Shown here: positions 30,257 to 42,036 of the stretch, one piece after another
Layout: the number at the start of each line of letters is the position of its first letter
Numbering within the stretch: position 1 is the stretch's first letter
Assembly (NCBI RefSeq): GCF_018991925.1
Contig: NW_024748870.1
Location: 3,682,705 to 3,746,704, forward strand
Length of the DNA stretch: 64,000 nucleotides
Source of the DNA: Homarus americanus
Taxonomy: Eukaryota; Arthropoda; Malacostraca; Decapoda; Nephropidae
Direction of reading: 5' to 3'
Program-made: the position numbers and the translations under genes
The notes under the pieces: model-generated
What the model was told of the DNA's origin: nothing
Seen by the model: only the letters and a program-made list of their open reading frames with translations
The model's database searches: none

Positions 30257-30480
30257 AGTGAGGTGCCACGCTCCAGGGTCTGCCCTAGTGAGGTGCCATG
30301 CTCCAGAGTCTGCCCAAGTGAGGTGCAACGCTCCAGGGTCTGCCCTAGTGGGGTGCCACGCTCCAGGGTCTGCCCTAGGGAGGTGCCACGCTCCAGGGTC
30401 TGGCCTAATGAGGTGCCACGCTCCAGGGTCAGCCCTAGTGGGGTGCCACGCTCCAGGGTCTGCCCTAGTGGGGTGCAACC
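30257..30480. repeat. 30-bp minisatellite
   Basis: About 7.5 units of GAGGTGCCACGCTCCAGG plus GTCTGCCCTAGT. The period is a multiple of three, so open frames (LEHGTSLGQT-like) persist on both strands; no other gene signal. Confidence 0.95.
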
Positions 30481-30512
30481 ATTTGAAAAATCAGGGTCCA
30501 AGCAAATAAACA

Positions 30513-30616
<104 letters not shown>

Positions 30617-30894
30617 AACGTTTTGATAGGTCACAGGAAGGTGGCACAAATTTTTAAGTTAATAATTAGGTTTCATAATATTTACGGTGTATATTCTGTA
30701 CAACAAAAACTTGCATTACTTTTTCATAGCAATGAAAAATGCAGAGCTTCAGCAACTGAGGTGCTGACGCATGCATCAAGGAGCATCTGTACGAGAAGAG
30801 ATACACATGGAAGATGCACCCGTGTCCATCCCTTCTGGAGGAGGTACTCATGACTCATGATTCAGTGTTCACCACTCTCAATCGCGAAGCCGTA

Positions 30895-31212
30895 GGTGAT
30901 GGTATTGGCGGTGGCAGGTGGTGGTATGTATGTGGTGGTAGTTGGTGGTGGTGGTAGGTGGTGGTAGGTGGTGGTACTGGTGGTGGTCGTAGGTGGTAGA
31001 TGGTGGTCGTAGGTGGTAGATGGTGGTCGTAGATGGTGGTCGTAGGTGGCACTGGTGGTGGTGGTAGGTGGTGGTGATATGTATGTGGTTAGGTGGTGGT
31101 AGTTGGTGGTAGTGATGGTAGGTGGTAGTGATGGTAGGTGGTAGTGATGGTAGGTAATGGTGGTGATAAGTAGTGGACGTGGTGATAAATGGGTGGTGGT
31201 AAGGATAGTGGG
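30895..31212. repeat. GGT/GGTGGTAG-rich low-complexity tract
   Basis: Irregular repeats of GGTGGTGGTAGG type on the plus strand, passing into GGGTGGGTGGG. Confidence 0.93.
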
Positions 31213-31219
31213 TGTGGGT

Positions 31220-31345
<126 letters not shown>

Positions 31346-31530
31346 TGGTTTATGTATGTATGTAAAATGCACAAGCTGGTGTAATAGTTTACACCAGATA
31401 AACCACAATTCCTGAACTATCTCCTCGATAAAACCGTACCCTTACCCCCTCGCGGGTACTGTAACACGAGGGCGTGTTTCAGGAGGCCAGTAGACCCATA
31501 TGAATTTACCTGAATATACAGAATTCCTGT

Positions 31531-31673
31531 CAGTCCTCTCCTTCATCCATGAAGCCTGAGACACATGAATCTGTGAATCCGAGACATCACCCTGTGTTGG
31601 GTCTATCGATGGAGCACTGTATGATGTCTCGGATTCACGAGTCTCAGGGTTCATGGACGGGGGAAGAGGACTG
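31531..31673. repeat. Long imperfect inverted repeat (hairpin)
   Basis: The left arm 31531-31591 and right arm 31622-31673 are reverse complements with few gaps. A perfect core is GTGAATCCGAGACATCA against TGATGTCTCGGATTCAC, with outer pairing of CCATGAA / TTCATGG and CAGTCCTCT / AGAGGACTG. The loop is about 30 bases. It could be a foldback/MITE relic or a structured RNA; no TA or other target duplication identified. Confidence 0.8.
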
Positions 31674-34082
31674 AGAGGACTTTCTTTGTGGGTGTCCGTG
31701 ATCGCTTCACTCCATACTAATTATCAAGCACAGCTCTTTTTTTAGTAGTCTAGTGATCAAGACTATCTTCAGGAAATTAAGACAAAATAAGAACTGTGTC
31801 AAAGTTTACACTAACAATGTTCACTTCTATGCCCTTCATTATGATGTTACCACCTTTAATATAGTCTTTAAAATAAAAATATTTATTTTAAAGGAGGTGA
31901 TACGATTGATCATTGCGACGAACGTGAAAAAATTCCTGACACTTATGTGGTAAGTGCGTGAAGGTGGAGACTGGAGGGTGGCAGTCACAAGCACCAAGTC
32001 CTTGATGAAGTTAAGCATTTCAAGGTCAAACAAAAGCTGCTAAATTAACTGTATTGCTGCTTAAGCTTATCTTTGCTGGCGCAGTGTGCAAATTATAATA
32101 TGCAGGTGTGGAGTTGATCCCTTCAATACACCAGCACATGAAGGTAGCATGGCCACGCTACCTGTACAACAATCATGTTGAACAATTATAATTATACAAG
32201 GTCTCGAGAGAAGAATCGAGTGTTTGCGAGATTTTTCTGTGTGCTTCTTACCGTAGAGTTTCTCCGTTACTTTAACAATGGATATTTCATCAATGAGATT
32301 TTATGGAGTATCACTGCCGTAGAATTTCATTCCACTTCCCGGGATTCATTGTGTTGTATACAGTACTTGATAAATTATGATTTAATAATTTCTGGTAATT
32401 TCCAACATTGGTGTAAGTTATTGGTCATAACCAATCAGTAATTACCTTTAGTAATAATACGATAGGAATCACATATACGGGCAGATAATTGCACTTAAAT
32501 TTATTTGGCGAGGTTCCATACAATGGTTTACAACTTGCTTGGGTATATGAGTCATTCACTCACATTCACGCCGAAATATGAGTACTGTAATGTTGTAAAG
32601 GGGGAGTTTGTCAACCTGGGAACATTTAATTACACTGTTGTGGGTTGGCCTTAACTCCTCCACTGGTACATTCACTTCACTGGGGAATATAATCACTTAG
32701 GTTCACTAGGCCGGCCTGGACCGCTCTTGTTACTGACAGGTCTTCACAAGAGATTTTTCCCACGAGGATGCATACACAGTCTCGTGTCAATGACTGTCCT
32801 AACTTCGCCACAGGGGAACTGTGTAAACGCCCCGCTCCTCGAAGGCTGGGGAGCAGGAGGCCTTAACTAACCCATAGTCGGGGGCCAACTACAGTAGCTC
32901 CGCTTAGAAAGTTAAATGTGGTTGGTTCAGGTGTGAAAAGCGATGAACAACAATGGGGCAATGTCCCACCGGGCCCCTATAGCTTGGCTCTAACCTCCCG
33001 AAACAAACATTTTGGTAGGGTTGCAGGAGGCCTTAGCCTCACACATCCCATGACACAAGCAACTGCCTATCTTACTGTAGCCAGCAGGGAACATACTAAT
33101 AAAACAAAATTTTCAACAACATAAGGTTTTTGCACACAGTATACAGTAATTTCATTAGAGAAGGAGCGAGTTGCTGCATGCTGAAACCTCGCTTGCTACT
33201 AGTTATTATTCTCACAAAACAAATACAGGTACTTTGACCGGTTGAAGCAACTGGACATCAAAATTCTTGTTTTCATGATGCCAACGATGATAACAATACA
33301 TGCTTCCCAGTGCTTTCAAGCTAAAACTGGACCGAGTTTTATCAGTCTAAGAATGAAGGTCAATTAAATCCTTATTGCTTCAGACTAAAACAATTCATTA
33401 TCTAGTCTACTGAGAATGATTAAATAAGAAGTAATAAATTCCACAAACAAACGTGATAACGTTGTAGTTATGGTTGTTTCATCTTGACCAGTGATTATGT
33501 AGTATACTTAACTGTTAGTTGTACCGAGTCACAATATAATATACATGCCAATTATGTTCCTTTAAGATGTAATCTTTCTACTATATATGAGTGAATCTGC
33601 ACTGTACTATACTGTACAATCACTGGTCAAAATGAATGAAGAATGATGGTTCTGGTATTTCTAATTCCTTCAAGCATCTCTTAACATGAAGGTGGCAATG
33701 GCACCTCCTTGGAGAATCATACAAGTAATAAAAGGAGGACATACTGTACATTCACTAGAACATTTACTAAATTCAAGGAACTGTTGTCTTGTGCACATTT
33801 CCGTGATGTGCTTTCACTGAGGCTAACCATCTGTTAACATTATCTCGACATCAAGTATTCGTCACAAAAGACATACATACTGTACTGTCTGAACATTCCT
33901 TCCCGACTTACTGTTCCATTATAATTGAAAGAGACGAGCACACAAGGTCTGAGCTACCATCAGTATCAATAAAGGGTACAAACACTTAGCGACTGTACGA
34001 GTAACAGGCACAAACATTATATTATTTAAGTGAGACGGCGACGTGCAGTCTCCTCCACTGTTATGTACATGGGCATCAACGC
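31674..34082. other. Intron, nothing recognised
   Basis: About 2.4 kb of non-repetitive sequence. The 32.8-33.05 kb part is GC-richer (AGGAGGCCTTA occurs twice) but shows no exon or element ends. Confidence 0.6.
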
Positions 34083-35220
34083 CTCCACCTCCACCACCCC
34101 ATTCACTCTACCACACCTCCACCACCCCACCTTACCCACCTCCACCACCCCACCTTACCCACCTCCACCACCCCACCCTACCTTACCCACCTCCACCATC
34201 CCACCCTTACCTCCACCACCCACCACCACCTCCACCCCCCACCCTACCCACCTCCACCACCCCATACCTCCCACCTCCCACCACCCACCTCCACCACCCC
34301 ACCCTACCTTACCCACCTCACCATCCCACCTACCTTACCCACCTCCACCACCCACCCACCCCACCCACCATACCCTACCACCACCCCCACCCTCCACCCC
34401 CACCACCCCAACCACCACCCCACCACCCCCACCTGCCATCCCACCCACCTAGCCACCCACCTCCACCACCCCACCCTACCTGCCCACCTCCACCACCCCC
34501 CTACCCACCCCCACCACACACCCCCACCTCACCACCACCTACCTTACCCACCTCCACCACCCACCCCTTACCCACCTCCACCACCCACCCTACCCACCTC
34601 CCACCACCCCCACCTACCTCCCACCTCCACCCACCACCCACCCCTACCCACCCACCTCCACCCACCCACCCCACACCCTTCCCACCTCCACCTCCACCAC
34701 CCTACCTTACCCCCACCCCCCCACCCCCACCACCCCACCCCTACCTTACCCACCTCCACCACCCACCTCCCCACCCCACCTGCCTACCCACCTCCACCAC
34801 CCCACCCTACCTTACCCACCTCCACCACCCCACCCCACCCCCTACCCACCTCCACCACCCCACCCCTACCCTCCACCCACCCCTCCCACCTCCACCTTCC
34901 ACCACCCCACCCCTACCACCACCCCACCACCCACCCACCCACCCCACCTCCCACCCACCTACCACCCACCTCCACCACCCCACCCTACCCCCACCTCCAC
35001 CACCCCACCCCCCCACCTACCCACCTCCACCACCCCACCCCACCCAGCCACCCACCCCCACCCTTACCCACCTCCACCACCCCACCCACCCTCCACCACC
35101 CCACCCCACCTCCCACCTCCACCCCCCACCCCTCCCACCTCCACCACCCCACCCCTACCTACCCACCCCCACCACCCACCCCTACCACCCACCTCCACCC
35201 ACCCATCCACCACCACACCT
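34083..35220. repeat. CCA/CCCACC-rich low-complexity tract
   Basis: Over 1.1 kb of irregular CCTCCACCACCCCACC-type repeats, essentially without G on the plus strand. The minus strand, the transcript strand, is a long G-rich run. Pro/His/Thr frames are artefacts. Confidence 0.95.
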
Positions 35221-36112
35221 CCACCACACCCCACCCCCAGTCACACCTCCCACCCCAGTCACCCTCCACCACCCCAGTCACACCTCCACCACCCGTGTCA
35301 CACCTCACACCTCCACCACCTCCACCACCGTGTCACCTCCACCACCCCAGTCACCTCCCATACCCCAGCAGCACCTCCACCACCCCAGTCACACACCTCC
35401 ACCACCCGTGTCACACCTCCACCACCCGTGTCACACCTCCACCACCGTCACACCTCCACCACCCGTCACACCTCCACCACCCCAGCAGCACCTCCACCAC
35501 CCCAGTCAAACCTCCACCACCCCAGTCACACCTCCACCACCCCAGTCACACCTCCACCACCCCAGTCACACCTCCATCACCCCAGTCACACCTCCACCAC
35601 CCCAGTCCACCTCCCACCACCCCAGTCACACCTCCATCACCCCAGCAGCACCTCCACCACCCCAGTCACACCTCCACCACCCGTCACACCTCCACCACCC
35701 AGTCACACCTCCATCACCCCAGTCACCTCCATCACCCCAGTCACCTCCACCACCCCAGTCACACCTCCACCACCCCAGTCACACCTCACAACCCCAGCAG
35801 CACCTCCACCACCCCAGCAGCACCTCCACCACCCCAGTCACACCTCCACCACCCGTGTCACACCTCCACCACCCCAGTCACACCTCCACCACCCGTGTCA
35901 CACCCCCACCACCCCAGTCACACCTCCACACCCCAGTCACCTCCACCACCCCAGCAGCACCTCCATCACCCCAGTCACACCTCCACCACCCGTGTCACAC
36001 CTCCACAACCCCAGCAGCACCTCCACCTCCCCAGTCACACCTCCACCACCCAGTCACACCTCCACCACCCGTGTCACACCTCCACCACCCCAGTCACACC
36101 TCCACCACCCCC
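35221..36112. repeat. 18-bp minisatellite
   Basis: Units of CACCTCCACCACCCCAGT with variants (CGTGT, CAGCAG). The period is a multiple of three, so frames remain open. It grew out of, or next to, the CCA tract. Confidence 0.95.
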
Positions 36113-36351
36113 TCAATTTATCCGCTTCCAATAAAACTTCAGGTCAAGAAAGTATCTGGGTATATCAACCACATTACAGTATTTAATAAGAAAAACAAGT
36201 GAAATTTTTCATATCTTAAGGTTTCGTTTTTTATTGTATTTTTTATGCTCTCCATTATGTTCAACTGTTTATTCTGATGAGAACCATCGTTACTTACTGT
36301 AAATTAAAAACTTTTAAAGGCACTGTCCTGCCATAATGATAAGTTAAGAGA

Positions 36352-36955
36352 TGTGTAGGAAAATGTACCTACCTGTGTTTGTGTCAGCCCCCAGCACCAG
36401 TCTTATGCCTACCTGTGTTTGTGTCAGCCCCAAGCTCCAGTTTCATGCCTACCTGTGTTTGTGTCAGCCCCAAGCACCAATCTTATGCCTACCTGTGTTT
36501 GTGTCAGCCCCCAGCACCAGTCTTATGCCTACCTGTGTTTGTGTCAGCCCCAGCACCAGTCTTATGCCTACCTGTGTTTGTCTCATGCCTACCTGTGTTT
36601 GTGTCTCATGCCCCCTGCCTTTGTGTCAGCCCCCAGCACCAGTCTCATGCCACCTGTGTTTGTGTCAGCCCCAGCACCAGTCTTATGCCTACCTGTGTTT
36701 GTGTCAGCCCCCAGCACCAATCTTATGCCTACCTGTGTTTGTGTCAGCCCCCAGCACCAGTCTTATGCCTACCTGTGTTTGTGTCAGCCCCCAGCACCAG
36801 TCTAATGCCTACCTGTGTTTGTGTCAGCCCTCAGCACCAGTCTAATGCCTACCTGTGTTTGTGTCAGCCCCCAGCACCAGTCTAATGCCTACCTGTGTTT
36901 GTGTCAGCCCCCAGCACCAGTCTAATGCCTACCTGTGTTTGTGTCAGCCACCAGC
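36352..36955. repeat. 40-bp minisatellite
   Basis: About 15 units containing ATGCCTACCTGTGTTTGTG and TCAGCCCCCAGCACCAGTCT. On the minus strand each intact unit contains CACAG|GTAGGC, a donor-like site. Confidence 0.96.
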
Positions 36956-37125
36956 CCCACACCCACCAACTACTATATCAACCCCAAGTGGTATTCTCCA
37001 TGCACCATTAGTGTCCTTGGTGCTGAGGCTGCCAAGGTATAGTGAGTCCTGCAGCTACACTTAGAATTACACATAAGTGGACAAAGATATTACGTAATAC
37101 AGAAAATATGGAGTGCAGTACTCAC

Positions 37126-37248
37126 CAGGCGTAGGAGTACAGTCTTGTTCATCGAGTCCATCAAGGCATTGCCGGGTACCATCACATAATTGACTGGATT
37201 GAACACAACGGGTGCCAAAATCACACAGAAGCTCACCAGGTTCACACC
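37126..37248 (-). CDS. trol: LDLa module 6 exon
   Basis: This exon has 123 bp, phase 1-1, acceptor GTTTCATCAG and donor GTGAGT. It has six cysteines: C-EPGELL-C-DFGTR-C-VQSSQL-C-DGTRQ-C-LDGLDEQD-C, then a TPTP tail. Gln replaces Asp before cysteine 5 and Leu replaces Ser in the SDE motif. Downstream on the minus strand lies the 21-kb minisatellite-rich intron. A 40-bp tandem repeat ends about 170 bp from this exon's donor, and each of its units contains a donor-like CAG|GTAGGC. Confidence 0.87.
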
Positions 37249-38194
37249 CTGATGAAACACAAAGTTGGATTATCAATAAATTATGTTACACGTTTAATCT
37301 TATTCAGTTAAACATTATCAAGCATTCCAGAAAATATTTACATTTTCTTTTAAAACTAGCAGCAAGTTTTTATCATAATTTTCACAAAACAATTCTTATT
37401 CTTATTAGTTATCAATTATGAATATTTGCAATAGTTAAAAAGACATTATGACTTAAATCGAATTTCACATGAAATGTGTCACTTTATCTGCAGATATGAA
37501 TAATGTACTGTATTGTTATTTTCAGATTATCTATATTTATTCATCTTTCTTTCAACATTCTCTAGTCTTTTCATACTTCTTTGGTTCTAGTCTTTCCCTT
37601 CTTTATACAGTACTGTTCATGTACCTTCTGTGGTAACATATACTTTTTCATTCAACTAATTTGCTGCAAAGTCTTTAATACTTACAGATGTTCAGAGACT
37701 CCTGAGCTAACTGCCTAATAAGGTTTTTGAAGGAGATATTAAGCTCATGGCAATAAATGATACCATTATACTGAGAGAGTTTCTAAACAATTAGAGAAGG
37801 CTCATTTTTAGAAGCTTTCAAGCTTGGAAAGATAACTTCAGTAATCTGCTATATCAGTTATAAAATGGCATAATATACAATATTACAGTACAGTACTACT
37901 AATAAAATTCATCCCAGATTGCCATTAAAAGTTTTTCTATATATTTTTACATTCGAGTTTAATTTTTTACATCAATTCAGTGTACACCATAACCACCTAC
38001 ATAATATACTTCTCATCTCAAAAACAGAAGCTAACTAATGGATTTGTTAGTAGGGTATATTTTAAGTAATAAACCAACTATCATGCTTTACATACTACTC
38101 AGAGAAATTGCTATACAGGTACAAGGTGTAAAGTTCTTGCAAGTACTCCATAAGCATGAACCAGTCAAAAATCCCCATATCCAAATTTGTAATA
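37249..38194. other. Intron, nothing recognised
   Basis: AT-rich sequence between LDLa exon 6 and the mariner-like relic. Confidence 0.65.
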
Positions 38195-38660
38195 TACAAG
38201 GTGTTTGGGAAATATTCTTTATAATTCTAGGGGTATATTCCTGACACATAAGAATAAATAGCTCCATGACCATAGTGTCAATACCCCATAGTTTTGGAGT
38301 TATACCACAAAATTGGGTAGGGAAGGACTGCAATAAGTCTATGGACATAAAACAAAAAATATCAAGCTCTATTTGGAGGTACAGTATGATTAGTAATCAA
38401 TGTTTGGGCTGGCATTATTGGTGACCACTTTACTGGCCCACATCTGTTACCCCAGCAAATGACAGGTGAAACATACACACATTTTCTTGAGGACACTTTG
38501 CCAGTGATGCTTGAGGATGTGCCCATCAGGATACGTCAACTGTGGTACATGTATGATGGTGCCCCAGCTCATTTTGCTTGAGTAACAATGGAATTCCTTA
38601 AAGTTGGTCATCCTGGAGGGCCATGTTAAAAGCAAAGTGTATGGTACAGAGATCCTGGCT
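38195..38660 (+). mobile_element. Mariner-like element relic, 5' part and catalytic region
   Basis: A non-coding lead (CAAGGTGTTTGGGAAATATT near 38199, then GGGGTATATTCCTGACACAT) is followed by a damaged transposase segment. I recognise the lead as the kind found at the ends of this arthropod mariner-like group; the recognition is from memory. The element is broken off near 38640, before the LDLa exon at 38801. Confidence 0.6.
38399..38630 (+). pseudogene. Mariner-like transposase fragment (DDE motif region)
   Basis: The frame reads NVWAGIIGDHFTGPHLLPQQ, then EDTLPVMLEDVPIRI and YDGAPAHFA, followed by an in-frame TGA (38579-38581) and more related sequence. VWAGI and DGAPAHF with its Asp are hallmarks of the mariner/Tc1-like transposase catalytic core. 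N- and C-terminal parts are missing and a stop interrupts it. Confidence 0.75.
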
Positions 38661-38800
38661 CATGAGGAAGTGTGATGCCTTTTGTTAATTATTAGTATTA
38701 TTATTATTGAAGATTATTAGGTTTAAAGCCACAATGAATGCAGTGTTAGAGCAGAGTTTTCACAAGTAATTAGTAAATACAGGATTCAATAGTAAGTTAC

Positions 38801-38956
38801 CCGAAGTTCCACATGTTTGTGGGTCTTCATCTTCTCTTCCTGGGCACTCTTCATGACCATCACAATAACATGCATAAGAAACTCCATCATTACATTGCCT
38901 AGGGCCTTGGTCATCTGAACGACATGAGGGTATTGGTGGGGGAGCTGCTGTGGTAA
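38801..38956 (-). CDS. trol: LDLa module 5 exon with Thr/Pro linker, divergent
   Basis: This is the longest LDLa exon here (156 bp, phase 1-1; acceptor CCTCGGCAG, donor GTAACT). It starts with a linker TTAAPPPIPS, typical of an O-glycosylated spacer, then a divergent module: C-RSDDQGPRQ-C-NDGVSYA-C-Y-C-DGHEE-C-PGREDEDPQT-C. Cysteines 3 and 4 are separated by one residue. The C-terminal acidic motif lacks the normal D-x-S-D-E arrangement, though it is still rich in Asp/Glu. Six cysteines are kept, so the fold is probably kept. It is the least canonical module of the row. Confidence 0.82.
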
Positions 38957-40526
38957 CTGCCGAGGAAAAAGTCATACTCTCTTCATATTATTATTCTTAC
39001 TCCTGGAAAGCTACACTCACTTATAATCTTTTTATTTCATATTGATTCTTACACTGTAAAGAATAAGGACACTTTCCTCTTTACTAATGCAAGCCTTTTC
39101 CCACTATACTGCAGGGTGGCCAGAATCAGAAAATCAAACACTTTCCTTTTTCAATGCCTTCATCCATTACTAACTGTTGTGGCATCCTTATTACATTTAG
39201 CAGCCATAAATATCATTAGCATTCAGTTGCTTGCATTTAATGAACCTTTAGAAATTACAGATATACTAATTTAAAAGTAAACAGGTATATCCCTCATCAT
39301 AATCAAATTGTGCTTCTTCACTGGTTATCATTATAATTTCTAGATATAAAATCATGCATACATACATAAATACATGTATGTGTGTGTGCATATGTATGTA
39401 TGTAATAATATGTGTGTGTGTGTGTAATTTATTAAATTTATTACAATGCATACATACTATCATAAAACCGAAATACTTAAGTATCTGGTACAGTAGTTTT
39501 CATAAATTGAGGGATACCTGTACTGAATATCCAATAGTATTACTAATAACAAACCTTAGGATAGTTAACATACACCACTGAAGTATCATCAATAATTGTC
39601 ACCACAACATAATGCTCAGATTTACGTATTCTAAAGAGCATGCATTCTACAGAGTACTGTTCAGAGTACAGTATTCTAAATCATGAATGAATGTGTGATT
39701 GTTTTGCTACAAATCTAAACAAATCTTCAAGTTATCTTTCTGCCAACATGGTTTGTATATCTTCAGTTCCTAACATTGTTCATAACAATAGGGAATACTG
39801 TACTGTTATTCTAACATTTTCATACAACATTTTTAATAATTTTGTTGTAACTACGTAACTATAATGTTATTCTAATTCTATAACAAAGCTCAACAGAAAA
39901 TATCAATAATTAAACACAAAGTTCCTATTGCAAAAGAGAATTTTCCTGATAGAGTCACAATGAATATGAAGCCAATTGTAAAACTAAGGGGGAACAATGC
40001 TTTTCATTTAAGATATATAATTATACTGTCTGATATACAGTATATACATTCATAAATGATAAAATACTATTTTTGGGCATTACAGAAGACTAATGTAACT
40101 TCTCATTATTGTATGCAGATCTGGATATTTTTTCACATAGATAAACATACAATACATCAAATGAAGATTTGTAAATCTTATCAAATTAAGTTTATTTTGC
40201 CCTCTTGTATTTAATACCGGTACCTCTACATTTACGCCTTTTAAATCAAACGCAGATTTCTATGATGAGTAGTAAAGAACAATATTTACAATGAAGGATT
40301 ACAAATTGTATAAGAATTCTTGAAAAGATGGATATAGTCCATTTTAAAAGTACCTCTCAAAACAGCTGAACTATCTCTCTCAGAACAAATCTAATGGGAA
40401 TACTTTAAATGAGCAACTCTTCTAAAATGCAATTTACCAATAATTATAACAATATACAGGGAATACTATAGTCAGGTTGCAATGCTTGGTACTTTCAAAA
40501 TGTTTCAAATGAAGTACTGTACTGTA
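38957..40526. other. Intron, nothing recognised
   Basis: AT-rich sequence with short TG/TATG runs near 39370-39425. It ends in the TACTGTACTGTA preceding the MITE. Confidence 0.65.
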
Positions 40527-40780
40527 CAGTCTCGTTCAAGATTCTTTTTACACTGCTGGAAACAGCTGGTAACTCAAGGCTCTTTGTTTACAATAGTACG
40601 TAGTATAATATAATACAAAACAACAAAGCCCAACCATTAAATTAAGCAACGGGGAACTAAGTAACCAATCACCAATCACTTTTAAATTTATTCATAATTT
40701 TTACTACGTACTATAGTAAACTAACGGCCTTGAGTTGCCAGCTGTCTCCAGCAGTGTTCGAAGAATCTTGAACGAGACTG
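40527..40780. mobile_element. 254-bp MITE with long inverted repeats
   Basis: CAGTCTCGTTCAAGATTCTT at the left pairs with its inverse at the right. The arms continue about 75 bp with few mismatches (CACTGCTGGA, ACTCAAGGC). TA flanks both ends. It is immediately preceded by TACTGTACTGTA (40515-40526). The centre is short and non-coding. This is a typical Tc1/mariner-type MITE. Confidence 0.88.
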
Positions 40781-41189
40781 TACATGTGTTGCAATGTTCT
40801 GGCTTGCCAGTATTTCAATTTGGGGAAAATTAACCTTAGATACTTCACAGATATATCATATGAGTTATTATCTTCATGCACAATGAGTTATCAGTACTAG
40901 CTGGAGTATGTCAAAACTGTTTATCTATTATTTTGGTTAATATACTCGATACATATATCTCAAATCCATTCCAATCCCATGTCCCTACTTATGTTATTAA
41001 CCATCAATTCTAGGAACACAATATTCACAAACTGTCTTATATCAGCCTCAATCATTTCTTATGTAAATGCATAAGAGAACTAGAAAAATGATTCCATATC
41101 TTGTGAGAGTCCTGAAAAGCTTAAAATCAAGATTAGTACCAAGGTGGTGATGAGCCACAAATATGCAGCTACAGCATAACAATACTCAC

Positions 41190-41297
41190 AACAATTTTCC
41201 TCATCCTTTTTATCCATGCAGTCTTGGATCATATCGCACATTTTTTCCTTGGGTATACATCGTTCGTGATCACATGTAAACTCGTCCTCTGAGCAAT
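41190..41297 (-). CDS. trol: LDLa module 4 exon, atypical calcium motif
   Basis: This exon has 108 bp, phase 1-1, acceptor ATGTAAACAG and donor GTGAGT. It has six cysteines: C-SEDEFT-C-DHER-C-IPKEKM-C-DMIQD-C-MDKKDEEN-C. Cysteine spacing and the FxC / CIP features are classical. The CDG triplet is CDM and the usual D-G-S-D-E run is DKKDEE, so calcium binding may be changed although most acidic positions remain. Nothing suggests the exon is dead. Confidence 0.88.
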
Positions 41298-41649
41298 CTG
41301 TTTACATTACAACAGTAAAACACACTGGACTGTCACATCAACAGTCACATATACACTCAAGAATTGAGGACATGGCTTGATGTGGACACTACACTCAAAC
41401 AGGACAAATTAATGAAACATTTGTCTGAACAAAAACCCCAACAAACCATACACCACATAATAATATATGCACACACAAAAATGCACATAACCATATACTG
41501 TACACACACATCAACTTGTATATATCACAAAAACACACATTAAATAAAAAATTACAGACAAATCATAAGGCACATACGGAGGGTAAATGCTAAAACCAAA
41601 TTTTAATATTTACAAATTCCCCAAATGACAATATATTTGAAGGAATTTA

Positions 41650-42036
41650 CATAACCTTGATGCCCATATCTTTTGCCACCAGATTTCATTCTAAGGGGAT
41701 ATTTGAAGGACAGAGTCTCTGCTACAAATTCACACACTCTTAAAGAATTAAAGGCACAAATCAACAAAACTATCAATAATATTCCCCAAGGAATGCTATT
41801 GTCTGTGTTACAATGTTTGCTGCGAGAAGCAAATTTGTATACGTATACAACATTGTGGTGGGCAATTTCAGCACGTCACTTAAGGAAATCAATTACAGTA
41901 CCCTGTATTGTATATGATTCCGTGAATATCCTTCTGAAACATCAGACTTCAATTACACAAATTTTTAGGATTCTACCCGATATAGATTCAAGTCTATAAT
42001 AATCATTCAAGGTTCTTGCATAAAAAAATCACCCTG
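41650..42036 (+). pseudogene. Mariner-like transposase C-terminal fragment
   Basis: PPDFILRGYLKDRV followed by ATNSHTLKELKAQI and NNIPQGMLLSVLQCLLREAN is the C-terminal region of the same transposase group (usual form PPDFFLWGYLKDRVY). A frameshift follows near 41850, where a GGHF-like motif would be. The segment ends at a tip-like AAAAAAATCACCCTG (to 42036); a similar tip occurs at 19028-19045. It is separated from the 38.4-kb fragment by two host exons, so they are likely two different insertions. Confidence 0.72.

Noticed and set aside
34043..36202. 719-codon Pro/His/Thr frame on plus strand
   Set aside because: Produced by CCA-rich and 18-bp tandem repeats; no domain, and antisense to the host gene.
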